The notes below the pieces were generated by a model. The model saw nothing but the letters and a program-made list of their open reading frames with translations. It was not told the origin of the DNA and ran no database searches. Shown piece by piece: positions 9,819 through 31,045 of a DNA stretch of 64,000 bases; positions within the stretch are counted from its first letter, which is position 1; every line of letters begins with the position of its first letter. The position numbers were made by a program, and so were the translations under genes. The stretch comes from Yamagishiella unicocca (lineage: Eukaryota > Chlorophyta > Chlorophyceae > Chlamydomonadales > Volvocaceae), in contig BDSL01000143.1 in NCBI GenBank assembly GCA_003116995.1, forward strand, positions 62,001 through 126,000, read 5' to 3'.

Positions 9819-12800
9819 AACTACATAATCAGAACTTCTTCATGTAGCAGTCGACGAGTCGAGCAAGCAATGATATGGGTCCAACCCCGCTACGCGACAA
9901 AGAGCTGAAGTGTGGCAAAGTCTTAACGATATATAGCTGGACACGCATCAGGAAACGGTTCGCCGCGCGTTACGTTGTTATGACCAAGTTACGACCATGT
10001 ACGACAGGACGTTACACCCCGCCTAGCAGTAAATTCGTTGGTATTGTGGCGGGGGCTCATAAGCGAGGGTCCAGCAGCGCCTAGCAGGACCGCTGCGGCC
10101 CTGGTCACCCGTGATTACCATCGGCCCTATCTGGCGTCCCATTCGGCCCCCTTGGACAGCGTCGGAACGGGCGCGTGCCAAGGCCGAGAGGGACCGAGTG
10201 TCTAGATTGTCTCGAGCAATGCCATCACATACACGGGGCAGCCGACATGGTATTTGCCTGATGCCCCTAAATGGTATGCAGGCCAATTTCTCCTTGCGAC
10301 CCGTAGGGACCCATGCGACCCTAACAGCTTACGCCAGCAACTTTGATGTTAGTGCCCAGCAAAACCTTAGCAAGCTGTGTGTGTGGCAGTGCGAATGCAG
10401 ACCCGCTCGTCACATATTTTAGGTGTTGATGACGAGGCGTCTCAGGCTGCCTCCAGTCCACGCACGCCAACTCCACCCGCATGTGCGACGCGTTAGTTTG
10501 GACAATCCGCAAATCCGCCGGTGTGCTTCGTTCGCCGTGTTCTTCTTGTTACCAAACCAACGCACGTATCTAGATTGTCGAGCCAACACGGTCAAAAGAA
10601 GAATGCAAGTGGACCGCCCACGGTGCATCAGTTGCCAGGGCAGGCAATCTGGTACGTCAGGAAAGGTTTATGCCGAAGCCGCAGCTGCGATCGACGCCTG
10701 AGATATCAACCTCTCAAGCGTCGGGACTTCAGTTGCGGCAAACCCGTACTGCACAAGCGGACCCTGCAAGCATCAGCGAAAAACAAACCAACAACACAGG
10801 CACCATGTTGCCTCGTATTGCTCTTTGACAAAAGCCCTCATCGTCGGTATATATAGTTCCTTATAGTTGTGTAAAACTTTGACCACCAGGAAGTACAGCA
10901 GTCATCATACGCACCTAAGCAGGAGTAGCTGCGTAGTGAAGCATCCACAGTCATCCACCCTCTGCACCCAAGGAAAAACACTTGCCCGATAGCTGCCATA
11001 AGGCCAAAATACACCGTACGCGCCCTCTCAGTCATTCATGCAACAACTCCAGCACTGTAATTCACAGATCGTGGTGAGAGTACTCGTCCTCAATGCGAGG
11101 CACTTTCTTCATGTCCATCAAGGACATGCAAATTGGAAACAACGAGCAACTCGCGCAGCAATAATTAAGCCACGGCGCAGCAATAAATGGCTCAGTCGTG
11201 GACGTTATTGTACAAATATGTACGAGCCAGAGCCAGGAACGTGGAATGGAGGAAGAGGGAGCCCAGCTCACAGGAAGAAACTGTCAAGGAATGCACGGAC
11301 GTTGAACGTTTCTGCTGCTCCCGCCCTTTTCTCGTGCGATAGCAGCTCCTGCGTGTCGGGCAGTGCCACCCATGTAGTTGGACGGGAGGTACTTACTAAG
11401 GGGTTAAGGATCTGATCCCGCCTAGTACCAGCACCACTCGAGCATGCTGGACAAGCTGGCCATAACGATGTCGGTGCACCTCCGCGGCTTTGGAGCTCTC
11501 GCCACCATCGTCCGCTCAAAACCACGACCACCACATCCCGCAAAACAATGTAGGAAAAGTGACGCGGGGCTACTCCATCTCACCTGCGGCCTCAAGTCGG
11601 ATTCCCGAGCCGTGGGGTCGCCGCTTCCAGTTCTGCCAGCAGTGCGCGCGGCTTCATCGAGGGGAATCATGACGCCAGAGTGCGGCGCCGCTACCAGCTT
11701 TGTTGGGAGAAGCCCGGGCCTCTGGTAATCTGCCTGACTGGAGGATGGTGCGCCCGCTGTATCTGCTGGGTCAAGAAGTGGGGGCCAATCATTTTGTTAC
11801 AGCGCCCTCGGGTTGCTGTCGACAACCAAATGCCTTCGCGTCAAACGACAGCGCAGCTAGCACGATCGGGCAACGTCGACACGACGCGTATTATTGTTGG
11901 TTTGGGAATTTGGACCGAAACTGTGTCCCAGTTTCCAGGCGCTCCAAGTCAACCAACTCCAAAGCGTTCGAAAACAATACTGGAAAACAATGCCCTGCCT
12001 CACAGTCCGTGAGGCAGGCAGACTCACAGGCAGAGAATGCCAGGCTGGTTATAATACAACAGGCTAGCAGCGCAAGGTGCGCTAAAAGCTTGAACTCTCG
12101 CTATGATGCGCAACACACATTCCTCCGAAATGGACTGGCCTGTGATGAACTGCAGCTAGGCATGCCTAGGACACGACCTAGCCGCACATCGCAAGGCGCC
12201 AGTAAATACAAAAGCGTGCCGCGCGCTGCAACAACGTGAAGCAGAGCCTCGCGACGCTTGTAAAGAATAAGCAAAATGCTTGGAAGCCAAGGAATAATAG
12301 CACCCACTCCACCACAGGGCCACGGTTGTGGAGGGGGCACGACTGCGGTTAGCACACACGTCCGAGACCTCTAAGCAGCCTAACACTAGGCATACCGCCG
12401 GGAAGTGGTGTCTCCTTTCTGGCTTAGTCTAGAACTACGAGCTTAGCCAATCGCCGCAGCGCAGGCCTGTCCACCAGTCAACGCACCAGACCCGCGCAGC
12501 GTTACTAGGAGACTAGGACTAGGGATATGTGAGGTGCAGCTAAAGGGTTCGAAGCTGGAAACCGCGTTCAGCTACCGCGCCTTTGTATCCTGTGTCTCCG
12601 GCTCGCTCGCTCGTGATGGGCCATCAACCAGGCCCCTACGCACGGCCGGCGCACGATACACACGTATCGTGATACGAATTCCAGCAATACGAATTCCACT
12701 CGAAATGGAACCACGGGTGATAACTTTCCGCCGGGGTCACTCGCACCACTAGCTGTGTAGCTATTAACAGGCCGCCCGCGCCCAGTCGCCACGGAAACGG

Positions 12801-12871
12801 CAGCCGCAACTGCTTGGCCCTTGTTGTCAGCAGCTTCATTCTGCGCCAGTCGCCGTCGGCCAACACCAGCC
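9819..12871. other. Gene-poor interval, no supported gene
   Basis: Lower GC than the exons around it, with only short open frames that lack codon-bias or domain support. It contains the 5' flank of the GNAT gene and the 3' flank of the CBM20 gene. One short zinc-finger-like stretch (about 11615-11720) is described separately. No tRNA or obvious transposon end was seen. Confidence 0.5.
11608..11725 (+). pseudogene. Possible SBP-box zinc-finger remnant
   Basis: One frame reads RRFQFCQQCARLH, close to the SBP-box signature (R-F-C-Q-Q-C-x-R-x-H) of plant and algal transcription factors. A stop follows six codons later. In the next frame the bases read on as IEGNHDARVRRRYQLC, which could be the frame-shifted continuation. 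No other exon of such a gene was found nearby. Treat as a weak relic or chance match. Confidence 0.2.
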
Positions 12872-15800
12872 TCACCTCAACCCCACCGCCATCCGCACAG
12901 CTGAGAACATCGCCACCGCAATCGCCCCCAGCCCTACCAGCTGACCTTTCACACTGGACGCCAGTCGCTGCAGGGGATGTGCCTCGGGGCTCCATGCCTC
13001 CGGCAGCGACACGTCGGAGGCGCCGTTGGTCTCGGAGCCGTGCTCGCCAACCTCCTCGCCGAGGCCCATGCTCGCGACCATCACGGCGGCGCTGACCAGG
13101 CGCGTATCTAGGGGCGAAATCAGTTGGCAAACGGAGACCCAGTGAGCGGGGCAAGAGCCGAGAAATTGAGGGGGGGCAAGAGCCGACAAATCGACGGCCG
13201 CAGAAACACGTTTGTGGAGACGCGTGGCGTCTACCATGGACGGCTACTGGTAAGTTCAGGAGCGCCGCGCACCTGTCCCATCGAACGCCGTGCCGTCGCT
13301 GCCGTCGCCTGACGCAGCCTCCACCGTCATGGGAGCCAGCTCAATCGCGCTGGCTTGGCTCTGCGCATGCTGTTCAAGCAGGCCACCGGTCGAGGCCTCA
13401 GAGACGATGGAGGACGCCTCGATGGCGGGAACCTCGCCGAAGGCGGCCACCATGGCGTCAGCGTCCACGCCGGTGTCCTCCACGTCGTCTTCTCCTGTGC
13501 CGCCCGCCAGTGCGCTGCCCACCGACGCTAGTCCGCGCATCTGCAGTTGCGTCGCGTGGAACGCCTCCGCGCCGCCTCCCAGCGCCTCCAGGGCCACCGC
13601 GACGTGCTGGGCTTCTTGAGCGAGGCTCGCCCACTCGAGCGACGCGCTGTCAGCGCCTTCGAGCTCACCGGAAGAATCCTGGTGTGGTGACAGCAAGGGA
13701 AGAAGGAGAAGCGCACGCGAATGTCATCATTAGGGGCGATATACGTTTGTTTGGAGGATAATACGTGCCAGAGAACCGAAGGATAAACACCATGGTAGCA
13801 TTAACACCAAGGTTACAGGGGCGATGCACTACACTTGACGCCTAACTTGAGCTAAGTTTGCTCGGAGGATAATACGTGCAAGACTTACAGTTTGTGCGAA
13901 GGATAATAAGTGCAAGAAAACCAACGGTGCCACGGGACCTCCTCCTTGTGTACAGATCGGGGTCGCACTGTCGACACCGTGTTGCGGCGCAAACGCCATC
14001 CCCATAAACTCGCTGAGGGGGGAAGCTTGCATAAAGGACACCCCCCTAGCCATGTCAACGAACCCGAGGTCAAGCTGGAGCTTTAGTCCCCAGCTGCAGT
14101 GCACCTTGCAGTCGCAACCAGCCGCCCACGCCCCCCGCGCCACCTTAAACTCCTGCAGCAGGACCTCGGCGGCGCTCATGAGATCCTCCACGCGGCTATC
14201 CAGCTCGCCGCGCAGGAAGGGGCTGGGGCGCAGCGGGGAGCCACCTTCCGCTGACGACGTGCCCACGCCGTTGCCGTGGGCAGGCAACAGCGCGGCAGGG
14301 CCTGCGGGCGCAGCCACGGGTGGCGGAGTCAACACGGGGCTTCGTGTGCGCAAGACGCTGAAGCCAGGGTTCACGAGGCATTCATGAAGGCAAGTGCTGT
14401 TTCCTCATGTCACCCAATAGGACCGTAGCGTCCTCGTGTCCCCTAATAGGACCGTCGCGTCCTCGTGTGCCACATCCTCTTAGCGGGACCTCGCGACCCC
14501 GGGCCTCAGATGCGCCTTATGCCGGCTGCGAGCGGTGCCGTCTCCTCTAGCGCGCCACTCACTGGCGCTCCACGATTGCACAAAAGAGATGCGGCGCAGG
14601 ACTTTGGGGACTTGGACGGAGTCGATTGCCATCAGCAACAGGTTGTTATCGACGTCAACGGAGTCGCTGCTGGCACGATGAGAAGGGTGGATAGGGCTTT
14701 CAGTGGGGATTCGGGATTTAGCACACAGATTCAACATGGCGCGCACGGTGATGCATTGAAGTGGATAGCATGTGACGAGGCGTTCCTGAAATAAATGGTC
14801 GCGTACGCACGTAATCGGACATGGCTTTGCCTCACTCACGCCGCCCATCGGCCCCCAAATAACAGCCTCGTATGGTTGGGCATGGACCCACCTTTGCTGC
14901 GGCGCAATGTTTGGCTTGGCGTTCCACCTGCCTTTCGCCTTGCCCTGCCCCGCGTCGTGTCCCAGTAGGTCGCCCAGCTGGTGCACTGTGGTGCTCTGCT
15001 CCACAACCGCTTCCGACAGCCGTGCAAGCTCTGCTGTCTGCCGCCTGTGCTCGTCCGGACAGGACTCCTGTTGAGGCAGGACAAGCGGTAGGCCATAAAA
15101 CCAGGCAGCACTAGCGTTGGCTCCGTCCTCGTGCAAGAACCCATCTAACTCTCATACACACGCCTGGCTCTTTGCAGCACCGTGAAGAGCTGCAAGCGTC
15201 AGAAAGTCGGCGGCGAGACTGGCGCCGTCAGCGCGCCGTGTGCTCGCAAGCCGTACGAAGTCCGATGCCGACGCGGTCTACATCTCCCGCAACTGTTTGG
15301 CAACATTTCGAAGCAGTCCTTGCCAAGTGCCACTCAGTGCTCGCCATCGCATTTGCCTCTCTGTGCCATTCCGAGAATCGCAACCTTACCTGTCCGCTGT
15401 CCTGTCCCAGCTTCGATTTGCGAAGCCTAAGGAACTCCAGAGTGGCCTTGCCCGTCTCGTAGGCGTCTGCGAGAGGCACGCACCGGCGGACACCATACGT
15501 CAAGGGCAGGAGTCTATTGAACAGCCACTGGAGGAGCCGTCGTTCACTGATGTCTTCAATGCGCTCTTCAATAAGGAAGCACATGACAAGCCCTTGCTAC
15601 CTCCGGAAGAGAAGTCGCCGCATTGCCATTGCCATTGCATCCCCAAAACCCGACCACCCACACGACAGACGAAAATGCCATGCGGACCTTCTATGCTTGC
15701 ACGTGGCACCGCCAGCGACAGCTGTGTGCTGCTGGTGGCGTCGAAGTTGCATGTCAACCACACAACAATCTCGACGGGCATGCCGCCGTCCTCACCACCG

Positions 15801-17121
15801 TCGGCCTGCACAACCCTGTTGCTGCCGCCCTCCCACTTGACAGCGTGACCCTCGAAAACGGTAATCTGTTGCGGAGGGGTCATTCATGTCGCGAAAGGGG
15901 TGGGCGACGTTAGACATAAACAATGTTCACAGTAGTGCGGGAAGACGAACGCAAGGGAGCCAATGAAACTCCAAAAGTAAAAAGTACGCAGTATCCGAGC
16001 TGAGGAAGCAGTCATACGTAGGGGCTGGGTGAAATTTCAAGGTCCAGATGGGTAGCTTGGGCGCACAAGGAACCGATCAAACTTCAGTTGGGTGGTGAAC
16101 AAGACGGCATGACCGTTTGGTAGCGTTCACGACATGAATCGCGTCATTGCCGGGCTCCTTGGTAAGGTGGCGGAAGTGCATGTTTTCTGCATAATGTCCC
16201 GCCCGCCTTGCGGGCTCGCCCAGAAGCACAGCGGACACGGATGCGTTCGCAACCCGTCCAGTCTGTGACCGTTGCACACCGTTTCAAAACCGTTTCTCCG
16301 TTAACGTACCCCATGACACCCATGCAGGCGCACACGCATATCCTTTGCCTTCAGCTTGCAAGGCGCACCTTGAACTCAAAGGACCGCTGCGGCAAGACAC
16401 ACTCCAAAGACCACTGGTGGCCGTCGGACCAACACATTGTTGGCGCCTGTTCTGGGTTCCAGTCCCCCAGCTCGGGTAGCGAGCCCACCACTCGCAGTGA
16501 CTGGCCAAACGCCGTCACGTATTGTGGCACGACGAACCGGTAACGAACGGAGCCAGGGAGACATGCAGGCATATCCCTCTGGCTAGGATCCACCTTCGCC
16601 AATGGTGCATCTGCCTTGAACGCTAGCACCTGGTGCGGACAGCGGAGCTTGGTGAGTGGTGCAGCGGGAAGGCCAGCGGACGCGGATAGGCGATGAAGTC
16701 AGAAATCCACTGGACGCATTGCCCGAGGCATATAGACTCGATCTATTCATAAAGATCCACTCCAAGGCGGCAATCCAAGGCGTTCAGCAGGAACAACGTA
16801 AAGAGCAACAAACCCCAGGCCTGGTACGTAACAACCCTTGAGTGCGGCTAGGGTTCGAGCATCTCCATCAATGCATTGCAAGTGCCGTAAGCGGTGCATA
16901 AGGTCACACAATTACCCGATGCCTCGCCGGTAGCTAACCTGGCATCGTGCATAACGCCCGCGCCTGCGGGCCGCTGGGCCGCTGTAATCCAGTAGCGTCC
17001 TTGAGCGGATGCTTCCACGGAGCATGACTCTTGCGCGGCTGCGCGAACAGCCTAGCGGTGCCACCAAGGCTGCTGGCGCGCTTTTCGCTGCGAGCGGTTG
17101 ATGGCCCAGGCCAAACGCCAT
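12872..17121 (-). CDS. Plastid starch-binding (CBM20) protein with C-terminal hydrophobic anchor
   Basis: Eight phase-matched exons: 17121-16939, 16629-16369, 15865-15710, 15596-15390, 15067-14928, 14222-14144, 13678-13273, 13107-12872; 555 residues. Exon 1 is a basic, Ser/Ala/Arg-rich leader ending RRGRYARCQ, like a chloroplast transit peptide. Exons 2-3 encode a CBM20 domain (about 90-170): VRYRFVVPQYVTAFGQSLRV, GSLPELGDWNPEQAP, QWSLECVLP, FEFK, VKWEGGSNR, with the tryptophans that bind starch helices. Then come helical segments (SERRLLQWLFNRLL, TAELARLSEAVVEQ), an acidic Ala-rich region, and a final hydrophobic helix (GQLVGLGAIAVAMFSAVRM). No catalytic domain is visible, so a scaffold or tether role at starch is inferred. 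The exon 4 start (15596) is the least certain boundary. Confidence 0.8.
13753..13920. repeat. Three short repeats in CBM20 gene intron 6
   Basis: The unit (C/G)GAAGGATAATA or GGAGGATAATACGTGC occurs at about 13754, 13863 and 13899. Origin unclear. Confidence 0.5.
14412..14468. repeat. Two-copy 28-bp tandem repeat
   Basis: The unit CCTAATAGGACCGTCGCGTC, followed by CTCGTGT, occurs twice in intron 5 of the CBM20 gene with two or three differences. Confidence 0.7.
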
Positions 17122-20100
17122 ATCAAGATTACACCAAGGGTGCACCAAGGTCTATTAAAATGAAGAGGTTCTCAGGCGCCAGGCCAAGGGTACTCGCCAA
17201 GGACTCGACCAAATTCAAACCTCATAAAAAGAGCATGAAGATACTCTGCCAGGTGCATATGACTCTCCAGTGGAATATATATGTATGTATCCATACATCG
17301 GTGTCGTGGCGTAGGTCCATCTGAAGCTGAAGGCGAAACGAGGTACGGCGTGCTTTCCGCGATTCCGCCCGTGTGGTCCATCCAATTCCATGCCCCAAGA
17401 GTAGTTCAACTTATATCCTTTCAGTGGCAATGATATATCCCGGTTTTCGCTAATTCTCTCGGTTGGTTACCTTCCGAGCCTGTCGCACGAAGACCAGCCG
17501 AGGCTCTGCTCACGATTCCTTCTATTCAAGAGGCGTGCTACTGCCCGTCTTCATATGCTAAGCGTCGTCCTTACATCTTCACTGTTCTTGGTAAATTTGC
17601 CCCTCGTCTGTCTTCCCGTCTTCCGTCGCGTTCACGACAGGCTGCATGACGCCAGGCCCCATGCTTCTTCGTCGCGTTGATATTAGGGTACCCCATGTGC
17701 TCGTGGCTGGGCAATATAGGGAATGGTGGGCTTCAATGGCCTCCAGCGAGGGCGGTAAGGGGCTACGGTATGTCACGGTATGTACGTGACACGTCGTCAC
17801 GCCAGTGCGCGTGCGCGTCGTCATTTCGTCCTCACCGCGACATGCCTGAATGCTCGAGACCGGACTGCCAAACAAAATGAGCATGGGAATTTGGTGCTTG
17901 CCAACGGGGAACTGCCAAGGTTAAAGTTGCCGTGAAGTACCGCATTTACAGGTCAGAGGAGGGCAGCGCCGCAGCGGAGCAGCGGTAAGAGCGCAAGCCA
18001 TGAACAGCGGTGGGGCAGCGCCGTAGCAACGTGAGCATATGCTGCAGGAGCAGTGCCCCGACCTGCCGTCTGCAGTCCTTGTGTAGCCTCCTCGCACAGC
18101 CGTAGGTGTAACGTGCAAGGCCCGCACAACGTTTGTGGACGTCGTATGACTAAGATAAATGGGGTTCAAGACAGGCAACGGCATGTTACGTCAATGCCCG
18201 CTATGATTCCCATGTCTTACGAATATCTCCGACATCATGCGTACATTATTGTATAATGTCGGGAGACCGTTGGAAACTTGGAATGCGCCACAGGCCTATC
18301 TGAACTCGGGCGAGCTTTAGGCGGCGGCCCTGACAAGCACGGTCTGATGAGTGCCGAGGGGGCCAAAAGGCCGGGCTGCCAACGCGTTCGTATACTGGCT
18401 TAACGATGTGGTGACCGTTGGGGGTTACACCGCCAGCGACACGGTGAAGACACACTGGCTTTCTCTCTCTGTCGCGCCGGCCGGGGGTGCTTTGCCACCC
18501 TGGGGGGCCCCGCCTGGCGCCGTGTGCTCGCGCATAGTTGGCGGCCATTGCTGATTTTTGGGCCCGCCTGCGGGGGTTTGCTCACCTCGGTGTGCCGCGA
18601 GCCCGTTGGGGTAGTGTCGGGGCCGCCCACCCGTCCCTCCGTGTGGTTGGGGGTCACCTGCGGTATGCTGGTTGATGCGGAGCCCCTCTTTGTGGGCCGC
18701 CTGCCTGCCTTTCTGGTGCCTTCTGGGCCGGGGGCTGTTTTGTTTCTGCGTTGCTCCCGTTTGCGGGTTGGTGTGCCTAGTTGGGCCCCCGCCGCCTTTG
18801 GCGCGGCGGGGTGTCTCTTTTGTTTCTGCCTTTGGGGTCGTCTGCTGGCTGCTAGCGCTGCCGTGTCTTCTTGCCTATCTCCGTTGTGCCTGTGGTGTCC
18901 TGGCGCATCTTGGTCTTTGTCGCCTTGGGGTGCTGTCTAGCCTGCGTTTCTGGAATGCCCTTTGTGCTACTCTTCCTTTCGCTGGTTGGCGCTGTGGTTG
19001 GCCCGTCCATGTGGTTCGTGACTGTTCTAGGTTCGTCCCCCTGCCACTCGCCGACTCCCTGTTGGGGCTGCTCTCCCCGGGCTTGTTGTTGTCGCCCTTT
19101 CCCGCTGTTTCGTGCGGGTTGTGCGTTTTGGTTTTTGGTGCTGGCGGCCGTGACGTCGGTTGGCTGTGCTGTTGCGTCTTGGGCTCCCGTTTGGGCAGGG
19201 TGGCGTCTTTGTGCCTTTCGAGGCTTTCCTGTGCTCTTCGGGGCGTCTGTTGGGTTCAGCCCTGGCTGTCGTATGGCGAGGCCCGGCATGGGCCCCTCTT
19301 CTTGTCCTGGGTTCGCCCAGGCTTGAGGACACTGTAACTTCTTGTTATTAAGAATCGGAGGCCGAAACGGAAAAACGGCCTGATTCGCTAGGGTAGGACC
19401 CTGCAAGCTAAATCGACCAGCCTGGTCCTTTGCTGCTGCCATATCCCGTAACTTGGGTTCATGCATCCAGGTATTGGCCTCCTTTCCTTGCTTGTGAACT
19501 CAGGCATTGCCAGTCAGATGTGGATCAAAGACTTACTTTTTGGGACATTCTTTTGTAAGTATGTGGCGACGTGCCCCTGAGGTCCCGGAAGGACACCGGC
19601 ATCTGCCTGGGCTGGAGCTACTCAGCGCGCCGGCACATGCTAGTCGCAACAGCTGGTTCCCCTCACCCAGATGTAACGTAGCACAGGCTTTGCAAAGTGG
19701 TAGCGACTCAGCCTACCCTGGTAGGCCAGGGTAGGCCCCAGTCCCCGTTACTCCCCGCTGCTCCCCGTTACTGGCACCTGCTGGCACCTGCCTAATAGGG
19801 CCTACTGGGCCTGACGGGGCCCGCGATGGCCTGCGGTCTGAACAGCCAGTGTAGTCGCGAAGCAGTGTCAATGCCCGTCTGGCGTGAAAGCCGTGGCTTT
19901 TTCGCAAGGTGCCTGGGCGGAGTGTGCAAGTTGCCTTCAGACTGCTCCCGCCTCGTCCACCATCATTTCATCCCCAACAGCAAGCAGCAATCCACGCCAG
20001 GCATGCTGCGCATCCTATCCGGGCTTTTTTTAGCTAGTGATCTACCTGTTTGTCTCTGTACACCTTTTAAGCGGTAATTTCGCCAAATTGTCATCGTTGG

Positions 20101-22552
20101 CACTGGCCGTTGCGGGCCGTTGCCATAACGAGGTTATCTCGAGTTGCACGTATTGTACAGCTTTCTTGCCGGAAGTATATGAACCGGGTTATTGTCGCGT
20201 TTTATTGACTGCGCGACTCGACTTCCGACCCTTTCCGACCGCAACGGACCGCCGATAGCCGCAGCGGCCAGGGCCGCACTGTCACTGCCAATGCTCCGAG
20301 ACATGCCGGAATTTTATTGCACACTGAAGATACTTGAGGCAAGTTGTGTGCACAGGAATACCTGTAGGAATGCGCGACGAATGGATCATCGTTTTGCCAA
20401 AAGCTATACCTGTTATGAGGTATCCCTCATTGGCACGCAAGCTAGACCGCAAACGAAAGCCGCAAGTCTTTAGCGTCCGCGGGCAACGGTGACATCACAC
20501 AGCATCACACGACACCTCACCGCCGGCTGTAAGACGCACTGAGACCCCGCATTACCAAGTTTCAATGGGAGCTCAGCAGAGAAATTGTATATTGCAAATT
20601 GATATCGCTGCCTTGTCCTAACGCACGTCCTAACTTGGCTTGTGCAGACTGTACGAATGGGACGATATTGCTCAGGCCCAAGCACCTGGAAGCATGCATT
20701 CAACCCGATCGAACAATTAAACATATCCTAATACAGTTGAATATGTATATCGTTGTTCGCGTCCCGTCGTCCATTCGTCATGGGCAAGGGCGTACTTGTC
20801 GTAATATACCGCGTCGTCGCGCACCGCGCCCAGCTGCTAGCCGCGCCCCGGGATGTCTCACTTCTTGTGTACCATCCTTCCGTTCTATGCAACATATCAC
20901 CACCCTTCCACGCAATAACGATCATATCCGGCAAATAAATATAACTGGAGGCAGTACAGCATATACCGTCGGGTCGCGTACCTGTCGGCGTGTGCAATGG
21001 TGTGCAAGGGCCCGCCTGTCGCGTCTTCACGCTGCTTCACGCGCCGCGCCCAGCTGCCCGCCGTGCCCCCCATAAATGGAATGCAGGACGAACGTTGTCA
21101 CCCAATACCCAAGCCAGTGCAGGTGGCTGATGTGCGTTCCTGGTCTCCAGCAGGTGCGCCTTACGTATCGGTGGTGGTTAGAAGTGTGGGGAGGCCTGAA
21201 AGTCGGGAAAGAATGACATTGAACGGAACTATCTATTGCACCCTACAGCATTGTGCCAACCCTTTTTAAACAGGTATACCAGGGTTAACCCCGCCCCAGT
21301 CCCCTGTTGCATTCCGCGTGTCCACCAGGGGTGCACCAGCAAGCTGCAGGGGATCCGTTGGTGCTTTCGTGGCACCACAAGTTGTAGCTGTAGAGCACCG
21401 CAGATTTTGGTCGAATCAATAACGACCTCCGGCGTTACGCCCCCATGGGCTACACGCTGGGAACGCTCGAAACACCCGCCAGCTGACGTGTGAATTGAGA
21501 GCCTTTGAGAGGGATGTAACTGAAAACCCGGTCGTGTTGACTGCGTTGAAGGCAGTAACGCTCCTGTCCGTTTAGTGTTTCGTCGCGGTCAGCAGTGCGT
21601 GGGAACGGCGGCACACCGCGGGAAACCCGTAGCGGTCGTACATGCGCGCGGCTCGATCACACAAGACGCGTTGAACCACTGGGTTGCCCATCGGTAAGGG
21701 GCGCCACCTGTCGTCACCTGTTGATCGATTAGCGGCCTGCTTAAGCGAGTGAAGGCTTGATAAACAAGCATGCATAATACGGTGGTGGCGCAAGAGGCAG
21801 TCCCAGCGCGCCGCAGCGCGCCGCAGCGCAAGGTGGGTGCCCATTCCGACAAGTTACGGCCGTAAGCATGTGCAAGCATCTGCCAGTGTAAACCTGTCAA
21901 AGGCATCCGGAGGCAGCTGCGAACCTGCTTAACCTGTCACCTGACAAAGGCTGACAGTGCCGAACGCCCGAACTGACCCATGGGGTCAAGTCGAGGGTCA
22001 TCAATGCTCCTGTTTATTTATCCAGGGAGGAATAGCCGGCAGGCTCGACATTTCGACGGCTACAAGAGATAATTAACGGGTGCTGTGATACACCAAATTG
22101 TCCGTACGTAGAAGTGGGACATTTGCACTCTTGCAGTCGATTTCTGCGCAGTTTCCACCTACTCCCCGTATAATATTGAGTCGCTTTGCATTGGTGACAA
22201 CGCCCCGTTAGGCTTCGCAGTCGGCCAATTAGCACGGTTTCTTGACCTTCGCCAGCGACTGTCACCGTCGCATGCTCGTTGCTGATATCCTATAGCTCAC
22301 TATACTACTACACTATACAACTGATACCTTCCGGGGACGACGACCGTGACCGGAAGCGGGGCGGCTATGGAGGTATGCGTTTTGCACCTGCTTTTTCGCT
22401 TAAAGGAATTGGCCTGATATCCAATACCAGAAGCGGTGATTGGGTCGTGTGTTGGAAGCAGGGTGTCCAGCGACAGCGTTGATTTTCTTTGAGGAGGGCG
22501 GCCCGGCCGACCCGGCAGTAGACGGTCACCAGCATACCTCTTCTAAACAGGG
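17122..22552. other. Gene-poor 5.4-kb interval between divergent genes
   Basis: This separates the CBM20 gene start (-) from the kinase start (+). Only scattered short frames exist and none has a recognisable domain. Small local repeats occur (for example the CTACCCTGGTAGGCCAGGGTAG inverted-repeat-like patch near 19713-19735). A strand-skewed block at 18.4-19.5 kb is listed separately. Upstream regulatory DNA of both genes must lie here, but no motif is assignable. Confidence 0.5.
18400..19466 (-). mobile_element. Possible retroelement relic (gag/ORF1-like composition)
   Basis: On the minus strand this block is strongly A/C-rich (G/T-rich on plus), unlike its neighbours. It holds a 204-codon frame (19466-18852) rich in Gln, Thr, Lys, Arg, Pro and Ala (for example KPRKAQRRHPAQTGAQ), and other frames continue the same bias to about 18400. 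Gag or LINE ORF1 proteins of algal retroelements often look like this. No reverse transcriptase, LTR or target-site duplication was found, so this is inferred from composition only. Confidence 0.3.

Positions 22553-31045
<8,493 letters not shown>

Noticed and set aside
18524..19337. Plus-strand frames rich in Leu, Cys, Trp and Phe that look like a membrane protein
   Set aside because: The hydrophobic look comes from the G/T-rich strand; no family pattern, and the minus strand gives a more gag-like composition.
22014..22265. Minus frame with CHQC...CKC cysteines resembling a zinc knuckle
   Set aside because: Spacing fits no known zinc finger and there is no upstream or downstream support.
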